Source: Actinomycetota bacterium (GTDB lineage Bacteria; Actinomycetota; Thermoleophilia; Miltoncostaeales; Miltoncostaeaceae). Taken from it: a stretch of DNA of 14,032 nucleotides. A program made the translations under genes and the position numbers. Each line of letters begins with the position of its first letter. Within the stretch, counting starts at the first letter, position 1. The stretch covers positions 1-14,032 of the forward strand of contig CANJMX010000025.1 of assembly GCA_947475125.1 (NCBI GenBank), in the 5' to 3' direction. Positions 7,788 to 12,954 of the stretch are shown here, piece after piece. Under the pieces are notes generated by a model, which had not been told where the DNA came from, ran no database searches, and worked only from the letters and a program-made list of their open reading frames with translations.

Positions 7788-7823
7788 GTGACCTCACGGC
7801 GCCACTTCGCGCCGTGAGGTCAC
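7788..7823. terminator. 15-bp perfect hairpin between convergent genes
   Basis: GTGACCTCACGGCGC (7788-7802) and its exact reverse complement (7809-7823) flank the six-base loop CACTTC. It starts eight bases after the glycoside hydrolase stop, and most of it codes the last residues and stop of the ABC-2 permease on the other strand. Neither strand has a T-run after the stem, so as a terminator it would be of the U-less type. Placement between tail-to-tail genes suggests use in both directions. Confidence 0.7.
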
Positions 7824-8588
7824 CAGCAGGGCCAGGCCGGATGCCACCACGGCGACCCCGATGAGCACCAGCCAGCTCGAAGCGGGTACGGACCCTGTGC
7901 TCAGCACATTGGACGGCCGGTACCAGTGCAGCAGTGAGATCGGGCCGAATGGCTCCGCCACGCTCCAGATCTGTGAGAGATAGTCGAGCGCGTAGAAGAT
8001 GAGCGCGACGCCCGCGCCCAGGCCGATGGCCCGGGCCCCGGTGCGCGAGAACGACGCGGCCAGCGCCGTGATGGCGCCGATGCCGCTGAACAGCAGGAAC
8101 ATGGTGAGCGCGGTGAGCACCACCGACCCATAGGGCACCGTGCCGAGGTCCTGGATGGTGCCCACCGCGATGAATGCACCGATGGTGCCAAGCACCGTGA
8201 CGATGGCCAGTGAGACCTCCATGGCGATCAGCTCGGCCCCGATCCACGCGGTGCGCCGCAGCGGACGTGACAGCAGCAGCTCGGCGACTCCGTGCTCGAC
8301 GTCACGGGCTGATGCCGCACCCGCCGCGATTGCGGTGGTGGCCAGGAGCGCGAGCGTGATGGGGTGGATGAATCCGGCACCGAGATACCCCGCCGGGCTC
8401 GCGAGATCAGCCCCCTGCACGAAGGCACGGATCGCCGGCGGCAGCGACTCCACCATGCTGCGTATGTGGTTCTGCCCCACCGACGCGTACGACAGCCCCA
8501 CCAGAAAGAGGAATGCACCGAGTGCCATGCCCAGCAGGAGGGTGCGCCGAAGTGACCGGCGAAGTGTGAGCCCGAGCACCACGCGCAT
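7794..8588 (-). CDS. ABC-2 type transporter permease
   Basis: Membrane subunit of an ABC-2 exporter, 264 residues from ATG 8588. That ATG shares its A with the stop of the ATPase gene (TGATG), so translation is coupled; the frame's extension up to 8891 is only antiphase readthrough of the ATPase gene. Six hydrophobic segments are visible, at about 17-36, 73-93, 118-143, 152-180, 188-205 and 238-257. Between helices two and three the segment ARDVEHGVAELLLSRPLRR matches the cytoplasmic coupling region of ABC-2 permeases. A large external loop lies at about 37-70. The C-terminus is coded within the hairpin at 7788-7823. Substrate unknown; drug, lipid or peptide export are all found in the family. 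Confidence 0.9.
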   Translation of the reverse strand: MRVVLGLTLRRSLRRTLLLGMALGAFLFLVGLSYASVGQNHIRSMVESLPPAIRAFVQGADLASPAGYLGAGFIHPITLALLATTAIAAGAASARDVEHGVAELLLSRPLRRTAWIGAELIAMEVSLAIVTVLGTIGAFIAVGTIQDLGTVPYGSVVLTALTMFLLFSGIGAITALAASFSRTGARAIGLGAGVALIFYALDYLSQIWSVAEPFGPISLLHWYRPSNVLSTGSVPASSWLVLIGVAVVASGLALLVTSRREVAP

Positions 8589-9493
8589 CAGTCGGCGTCT
8601 CCCAGGTAGAGCGCGCGAAAGACATCTTCCAGACGAGCAGCCTCGATGGTGACGTCGCGCGGCGACAGCGCCCCCAGCCGGGTGAGCAGCGGGCCCGGAT
8701 CGCCCGCGAGCGTGAAGTGATGCACGTGGCCCTCCACGCGCAGGTCGGCGATGCCGTCCACGCGGTAGGCGGCAGGGTCCACATCCCCATCGAACAGCAC
8801 CTCGACGGTGCGCACGCGGGCGCGACGGAGTTCGGCCACCTCGCGTACCAGTAGCAGTCGGCCATCGCGCACCATGGCGACGCGGTCGCACAACTCGTCA
8901 ACCTCGCCCAGCACGTGGCTGGAGAAGAACACGGTGCGCCCGGCGCGCGCGCGCTCCTCCAGCATCTCGAGCAGGCGCGCCTGCATTACCGGGTCGAGTC
9001 CGGATGTGGGCTCATCAAGGATGATGACGGCGGGGTCGTGCTGCAGTGCTGCGACCAGGCCCAGTTTCTGCCGCATACCCGTGGAGTAGTCGCGGATGCG
9101 CTTGCCGAGCGTGTGGTCATCGAGGTCGAGCGCCGACAGCAGGCGGTCGCGCAGCACGGGCGGCCGGGGGTGCAGGCGGGCCAGGGCATCGAGCATGCGC
9201 CGCCCGGACACCTCGCGGATCAGTCCGAGGTCACCGGGCACATATCCGGCATCGGTGAGCGCGGCCATGCGATCGGTGGCCAGGTCGTGCCCGTTGATGG
9301 CCACGGTGCCAGTGGTGGGGGAGAGGATTCCAAGCGCCAGGCGGATGAAGGTGGTCTTGCCCGCGCCGTTGGGGCCCAGAAAACCGAGGCGCTCGCCGTG
9401 CGCCACCTCAAGGTCAATACCTTCCAGCGCCATCACATCCGACCCGTACGACTTCCCGAGTCCTTGGGCATGGATGGCGGCGGTGCTGATCAC
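8588..9493 (-). CDS. ABC-2 type transporter ATP-binding protein (CcmA/NatA-like)
   Basis: ATPase of the exporter whose permease follows. Numbered from the upstream TTG at 9499 (303 residues): Walker A GPNGAGKTT at 42-50, signature YSTGMRQ at 138-144, Walker B VIILDEP at 158-164 followed by TSGLDP, and switch histidine 195 in SSHVLGEV. The ABC-2-specific C-terminal region (about 228-303) ends in LEDVFRALY, normal for this group. The usual Q-loop glutamine is replaced in GYVPGDLGL near 86-92, a change seen in some members. The start is uncertain. GTG 9493 (302-1 residues) is preferred because TACCCT at 9506-9501 would place the transcript start at or next to it, giving a leaderless message; TTG 9499 has no ribosome site. 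Confidence 0.93.
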   Translation of the reverse strand: MISTAAIHAQGLGKSYGSDVMALEGIDLEVAHGERLGFLGPNGAGKTTFIRLALGILSPTTGTVAINGHDLATDRMAALTDAGYVPGDLGLIREVSGRRMLDALARLHPRPPVLRDRLLSALDLDDHTLGKRIRDYSTGMRQKLGLVAALQHDPAVIILDEPTSGLDPVMQARLLEMLEERARAGRTVFFSSHVLGEVDELCDRVAMVRDGRLLLVREVAELRRARVRTVEVLFDGDVDPAAYRVDGIADLRVEGHVHHFTLAGDPGPLLTRLGALSPRDVTIEAARLEDVFRALYLGDAD

Positions 9494-9500
9494 TCCCAAT

Positions 9501-9506
9501 AGGGTA
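9501..9506 (-). promoter_or_regulatory. candidate -10 box of a leaderless ABC-2 exporter transcript
   Basis: TACCCT on the minus strand ends seven to eight bases before the GTG at 9493, so transcription would begin at the start codon. No -35 box was found. Leaderless messages are frequent in Actinobacteria. Confidence 0.35.
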
Positions 9507-9682
9507 GGTATGTCACGCGGCCACGCCGGTGGTCACCCGTCCCTTCCTTGCGGCTGGTGACGGGCACGAGGGGCCGGCCCCATCATCACGCGCCCGGCAG
9601 TGCGGACGAGTGCCGCCCATGGGCCGAGATCCACACGCGGGGAGCGCAGACCGGCGCCTCGGAGCGGCGAGGCCCGGTGGGA

Positions 9683-9688
9683 TACCGT
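9683..9688 (+). promoter_or_regulatory. candidate -10 box for the secreted four-cysteine protein
   Basis: TACCGT in GATACCGTAT, 38 bases before the ATG at 9727. The leader would carry the ribosome site AAGGAG at 9717-9722 region. No -35 box is evident. The rest of the gap (9507-9682) holds a 12-bp GC palindrome at 9570-9581 and no gene that I can support. Confidence 0.3.
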
Positions 9689-9726
9689 ATTCACTTGATC
9701 TTGCTGTGAGACACCAAGGAGCCCCC

Positions 9727-10644
9727 ATGAACGCACGAGCCGTCCAGATGTGGTCAGCGCGCGGAGCCATCGCCCTCGTGGCAATCGGTGGCGCCGTCGC
9801 TATGTCGGGCCCTGCGCTCGCGGCACCGGGGGGACTCAAGGTGCTGAGCACCGAGATGGGCAGCATCGACCTGCTGGCGTGCCCGAACACCGACCCGATC
9901 TACGACAACCTCCCCGTCACGTTCAACTGGTTCATCCGCCCGGCATCGGTGAGGCCCACTGACTTTGAGATCGTGCGCGAGGATGGCTCGGTGGCCACTC
10001 CGGTGTGCGCCCTGATGTACCCCCCCAATGAGCCGGATGAGCGCCAGACGATCAACCTCATTGGGAACTTCGACGAGGGCACCGCCGACCCGGCCGTCAA
10101 GGTACGGCCAGTGCAACTGCGCATCGTGGGTGCACTTCAGGGGCAGCCCATCGGCGCGACGCGATGGCGCCCGGTCACGGGGCTCGCGCCACTCACCATC
10201 ACCGACGTTGCCGATCCGCCCGCCATCGTGGATGCGTGGATGCTCACGCCGCTCCTCGCTGACCTTTACGCGACCGATCCCAACCGCTGCACCGCCGGCA
10301 CCGCGTTTGTGCGCGTGATGTGGTCAAACGGCATCAACGCCTACTCGAGCAACCCCGACTCCCCGCCGGGCGAGGTGGGGCGCAGCACGACGTTGGCGTA
10401 CCGCGCCATCTTCCGCCTGCCATCCGGGCGCCGCCAGTCCATCACCCCGATCGCGCTCGGCGACCTGCTCGATCACGCCACCAACGGGGTACCCAATCCG
10501 GCTTTGGACGACAACATGCACGACCTGTGCCTTGCGTCGGTGCCGAAGGGTGCACGGCTGGTCGGCGTGAGCATCACGAAACCCGATCTGGTCATGAAGC
10601 CCAGCAAGGTGGGCAATCGGGTCCAGCAGTTCATCGTCCGGTAG
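9727..10644 (+). CDS. secreted protein of unknown function with four cysteines
   Basis: I do not recognise this protein. It has 305 residues from ATG 9727, which has AAGGAG five bases upstream. A signal peptide is clear: basic start, hydrophobic 13-30, and an ALA-AP cleavage site around residues 30-33. The mature part has four cysteines only (52, 94, 188, 268), which could form two disulfides outside the cell. No membrane anchor, lipobox or cell-wall sorting signal follows. The composition is rich in Pro, Asp, Asn and hydrophobic beta-formers with alternating patterns (for example VQLRIVGAL, VRVMWSNGI), so an Ig- or jelly-roll-like beta fold is plausible but unproven. It has its own candidate promoter and its own terminator and does not sit in an operon, so context gives no function. 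Confidence 0.8.
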   Translation: MNARAVQMWSARGAIALVAIGGAVAMSGPALAAPGGLKVLSTEMGSIDLLACPNTDPIYDNLPVTFNWFIRPASVRPTDFEIVREDGSVATPVCALMYPPNEPDERQTINLIGNFDEGTADPAVKVRPVQLRIVGALQGQPIGATRWRPVTGLAPLTITDVADPPAIVDAWMLTPLLADLYATDPNRCTAGTAFVRVMWSNGINAYSSNPDSPPGEVGRSTTLAYRAIFRLPSGRRQSITPIALGDLLDHATNGVPNPALDDNMHDLCLASVPKGARLVGVSITKPDLVMKPSKVGNRVQQFIVR

Positions 10645-10673
10645 TTACCGGGGGGACCGATGGGTGCAACGCA

Positions 10674-10701
10674 GAGGGGGCTCAGCACGCTGAGCCCCCT
10701 C
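10674..10701. terminator. 12-bp perfect hairpin between convergent genes
   Basis: GAGGGGGCTCAG (10674-10685) and its exact reverse complement (10690-10701) flank CACG. It lies 29 bases after the secreted-protein stop and 55 bases beyond the clpP stop on the other strand, in a 112-base gap. As at 7788-7823, no T-run follows on either strand. Likely shared terminator. Confidence 0.75.
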
Positions 10702-10756
10702 GATGTGTGTGCGCGAGGAGCGGGGCCGTCTGGCCGCACTCCTGAGTGGGGTGTGC

Positions 10757-11341
10757 CTAGTGCGACTCGATCACGCGGTCCACGAGGCCGTAGTCGGCAG
10801 CCTCCTGCGCGGTGAAGAAGCGGTCGCGCTCGGAGTCCTGGTGGATCTGCTCCTCGGTCTTACCGGTGTGCTGGGCAAGGATCTGGTCGAGGCGGGCACG
10901 CAGGTTGAGGGTCTCGCGTGCGTGGATCTCGATGTCAGTGGCCTGGCCGCTGAAGCCCGACAGCACCTGGTGGATGAGGATGCGGCTGTTGGGAAGCGCC
11001 ATGCGCTTGCCCGGTGCGCCTCCGGCCAGCAGCAGTGCACCCATGCTCATGGCGATACCGCAGCAGATGGTCTGCACATCGGGCTTGATGAAGTTCATGG
11101 TGTCGTAGATGGCCAGGCCGGCATATACCGACCCACCCGGCGAGTTGATGTAGATCGAGATGTCCTTGTCGGGATCCTCGCTCTCCAGGTGCAGCAGCTG
11201 GGCCACGATGAGGTTGGCGATCTGGTCGTCCACCGGGGTGCCCAGGAAGACGATGCGCTCGTTGAGCAGGCGCGAGTAGATGTCGAACGAACGCTCGCCG
11301 CGGGCGGTCTGCTCGATGACCATCGGAATAAGTGGGCTCAT
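10757..11341 (-). CDS. clpP: ATP-dependent Clp protease proteolytic subunit ClpP
   Basis: Serine peptidase that forms the barrel-shaped chamber of Clp proteases and degrades proteins fed in by ClpC/ClpX ATPases. The 194 residues are full length. The catalytic triad is intact and correctly spaced: serine 99 in GIAMSMGALLL, histidine 124 in ILIHQV, aspartate 173 in SERDRFF (25 and 49 residues apart, as in E. coli ClpP). INSPGGSVYAGLAIYDTM carries the oxyanion-hole glycines, and QATDIEIHARE the handle helix. ATG 11341 overlaps the stop of the ClgR-like gene (ATGA); AAGGAG lies ten bases upstream. Many Actinobacteria carry clpP1-clpP2 pairs, but here a single clpP ends the operon, so a partner may lie elsewhere in the genome. 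Confidence 0.97.
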   Translation of the reverse strand: MSPLIPMVIEQTARGERSFDIYSRLLNERIVFLGTPVDDQIANLIVAQLLHLESEDPDKDISIYINSPGGSVYAGLAIYDTMNFIKPDVQTICCGIAMSMGALLLAGGAPGKRMALPNSRILIHQVLSGFSGQATDIEIHARETLNLRARLDQILAQHTGKTEEQIHQDSERDRFFTAQEAADYGLVDRVIESH

Positions 11342-11763
11342 GCGGTGATGACTCCTTCTGTGGTTGATCGGTTCTGGTTCTGCGATGCGAGGAATGCGCC
11401 AAAGGCCGCGACCGCGCGGAGGTCCTCCTGGTGCAGGCGTTCAACGGCCCAGTCGATCTCCGCCCGGGGATCGGGTGCGAACCCGACCGGGTGGCGGACC
11501 GGGCGTGGAGGTGCGGCGCCCAGCGCGATGGCCAGATCGAGGAAGACCTCGCCGGCCCCGCCACCGACTGCGTCGGCGATGCGCTGAAGCGCCCCGAGGG
11601 ACGGCTCCTTGAGCCCCCGCTCAACCTCCGAGAGGTGCGCCGGGCTCATGCCAGCGCGTTCGGCGGCCGCGCGGAGCGACAGACCGGACTCCTCGCGACG
11701 GGCACGAAGTGTCTCCCCGACGAGGTTTCCCACCTGCTGTTCGCTCTGAGCGTACATCGGCAC
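11338..11763 (-). CDS. XRE-family transcriptional regulator, ClgR-like
   Basis: Small DNA-binding regulator of 141 residues. The N-terminal half (about 14-68) is a helix-turn-helix of the XRE type: ETLRARREESGLSLRAAAERAG, then MSPAHLSEVERGLKEPSLGALQRIADA, with the SEVERGLKEPS recognition/hinge segment close to that of actinobacterial ClgR. The C-terminal half is unlike any domain I know and is longer than in typical ClgR. Overlap with clpP by four bases strongly supports a role in protease control, since ClgR activates clp genes in Streptomyces, Corynebacterium and Mycobacterium. GTG 11763 would be a leaderless start behind TACGCT (11775-11770); ATG 11757 and GTG 11733 are other choices. Two ClgR-box-like repeats cover this start, suggesting autoregulation. 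The gene name clgR is likely but not certain. Confidence 0.88.
   Translation of the reverse strand: MPMYAQSEQQVGNLVGETLRARREESGLSLRAAAERAGMSPAHLSEVERGLKEPSLGALQRIADAVGGGAGEVFLDLAIALGAAPPRPVRHPVGFAPDPRAEIDWAVERLHQEDLRAVAAFGAFLASQNQNRSTTEGVITA
11739..11756. promoter_or_regulatory. ClgR-box-like operator 1 (perfect CGCTC-T-GAGCG core)
   Basis: On the minus strand this reads TGTACGCTCAGAGCGAAC, which fits every position of the consensus WNNWCGCYNANRGCGWWS that I recall for ClgR in Corynebacterium glutamicum. The core 11742-11752 has perfect five-base arms. It lies within the first codons of the regulator gene if GTG 11763 is the start. Confidence 0.6.
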
Positions 11764-11774
11764 GCTAAGAGCGT
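11762..11774. promoter_or_regulatory. ClgR-box-like operator 2 overlapping candidate -10 and start
   Basis: ACGCT and AGCGT arms flank AAG; the core CGCTAAGAGCG (11763-11773) fits the CGCYNANRGCG core, although the outer consensus positions fit only partly. Its centre is 21 bp from that of operator 1. It overlaps the candidate -10 TACGCT and the GTG at 11763. Confidence 0.5.
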
Positions 11775-11775
11775 A
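11770..11775 (-). promoter_or_regulatory. candidate -10 box of the clgR-clpP unit
   Basis: TACGCT on the minus strand ends seven bases before GTG 11763, so the transcript would begin at the start codon. It is embedded in operator 2. No clear -35; the upstream part would lie within the end of the small membrane protein gene. Confidence 0.33.
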
Positions 11776-11781
11776 TCGCGG

Positions 11782-12132
11782 TTACCTGCGAACGCGACCC
11801 GAGATCCGTTCGATCAGACCCTCGATCCCGCCAGCCGGATCAGGCGGGTGCTGCCCTGGCGCCGGCGGCAACCGGGCGCGGCGTTCGCGTTCGCGGTCGC
11901 GCGGCCCCAGCCACGTGCGCTCCATGATGATCATCACTGTCGTGGCGGCCACAGTGGCGAGGAGGAGTGATGCGATGGCGCCCTGCTTGAACACCCCGGG
12001 CACGATGACCAGCGCCGGTACCCACACGATTGCGAACACCAGCATGCCCCTACCCACCTTGCGCGTGAGGCGCGCCTGGCTGTCATACACGGCTCGCACC
12101 GCGGCATCATCGGCGTCGCGTTGGTGGCTCAT
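11782..12132 (-). CDS. small two-helix membrane protein of unknown function
   Basis: I do not recognise this 116-residue protein. It has a charged N-terminus (1-28), two adjacent hydrophobic segments (about 30-47 and 50-70) joined by a very short turn with VPGVFKQG, and a basic, proline-rich tail (about 75-116, with RDRERERRAR). With the positive charges around the hairpin, both ends are probably cytoplasmic. ATG 12132 shares one base with the stop of the phosphatase gene (TGATG), so translation is coupled. The gap to the ClgR-like gene is 18 bases and holds that gene's candidate promoter. Coding support comes from the tight overlap and the clear hydrophobic pattern. Confidence 0.8.
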   Translation of the reverse strand: MSHQRDADDAAVRAVYDSQARLTRKVGRGMLVFAIVWVPALVIVPGVFKQGAIASLLLATVAATTVMIIMERTWLGPRDRERERRARLPPAPGQHPPDPAGGIEGLIERISGRVRR

Positions 12133-12935
12133 CAGTGGCGCCCTGCCTCCAGGCCCCCCCGCGTGGCGGCCACCAGGTCATCCACGTCCTCGGGCACGCG
12201 GGCGATGGAGAACGCGCCCCGCCATTCCATGGTGAGGGGCGCATCCAGCGGTGCGCCGTCCTCATCGACAACGATCACCCCGCACTCGGCGGCGATGAGC
12301 GCGGCCGCAGCAATATCCACGATGCGCCCCGGTCGCAATACCGCCAGGCCATCAAGGCGACCGAGTGCGACGTATGCCATCGACAGCGCCAGCGAACCGA
12401 GGCTGCGGATGCGGCTCACATGCGCGAGGTGGGGCATGGCGCCGGCGAGGCGGCGTGGCGATGCACCTTCCACCACAGCTAGCCACAGGCCGCGATAGGC
12501 GCGCTCGATGCGCGGCATGCCATTGACCCGAACCCCCTGGCCGCGCACCGCGACGATGGTCTCACCGGTACCGAGGTGCCTGAGCAACGCAATGCGCACG
12601 TCCGACAGCCGCGGGCCGTCGGAGACCGCGATGGAGATGCAGAACTCCGAGAGTCCGCGTCGGGCGTTCCGGCTGCCGTCGATCGGGTCCACCACCACCA
12701 GCGTGCCATCACCATCAAATGACCTGGTGCCGAGTTCCTCGCTGATGAGGTTAAACCGCACGCCGTCGGCATGCGCCTGCTCCAGCACCTCAACGATCGC
12801 CGCCTCGGCATCGCGGTCGATCACCAGGGTGGTATCGCCCCCCTTGCCACGCCCCACCTCGGTGCCGCGCTCGTCGGGTGGGATCGCGGCCACTGCCGCG
12901 GATGCCCGATCGGCCGCCCGCGTGACGATGTCCAC
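12132..12935 (-). CDS. inositol monophosphatase-family phosphatase
   Basis: Magnesium-dependent sugar-phosphate phosphatase; family members act on inositol-1-phosphate, fructose-1,6-bisphosphate or related compounds. From GTG 12935 it has 267 residues, normal length. Metal-binding motifs: ISEELG (glutamates near 66-67), DPIDGSRNARRG at 83-94 with aspartates 83 and 86, and IVDIAAA with aspartate 207 in place of the usual WDxAAG. The upstream KGGDTTLVIDRDAE segment (31-44) is the family's substrate-side lysine/threonine region. DGSRNARRG resembles the dual IMPase/FBPase group of archaea and Actinobacteria. The frame is open farther upstream but overlaps the DUF1015 gene; TTG at about 12979 would overlap it slightly. 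Neither start has a good ribosome site, so the start is uncertain. Confidence 0.9.
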   Translation of the reverse strand: MDIVTRAADRASAAVAAIPPDERGTEVGRGKGGDTTLVIDRDAEAAIVEVLEQAHADGVRFNLISEELGTRSFDGDGTLVVVDPIDGSRNARRGLSEFCISIAVSDGPRLSDVRIALLRHLGTGETIVAVRGQGVRVNGMPRIERAYRGLWLAVVEGASPRRLAGAMPHLAHVSRIRSLGSLALSMAYVALGRLDGLAVLRPGRIVDIAAAALIAAECGVIVVDEDGAPLDAPLTMEWRGAFSIARVPEDVDDLVAATRGGLEAGRH

Positions 12936-12954
12936 CCAGGCGGCGTCGCCGGGG

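Noticed and set aside
8589..8891. Extended N-terminus of the ABC-2 permease within the ATPase gene
   Set aside because: The extra 101 residues are Arg/Pro/Gly-rich antiphase readthrough; the ATG at 8588 overlapping the ATPase stop starts directly before the first membrane helix.
9570..9581. GGGGCCGGCCCC, a perfect 12-bp palindrome in the gap before the secreted protein
   Set aside because: Too short and too GC-simple to call an operator in this background, and more than 100 bp from the predicted start point.
10638..10651. CCGGTAGTTACCGG over the stop codon of the secreted protein
   Set aside because: A real RNA loop would leave only about five base pairs. The much stronger hairpin at 10674-10701 is a better terminator.
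10703..11587. Plus-strand frame of 294 codons opposite clpP and the regulator
   Set aside because: ClpP with its intact catalytic triad is unambiguous on the other strand, and the frame is a mirror of its codon bias.
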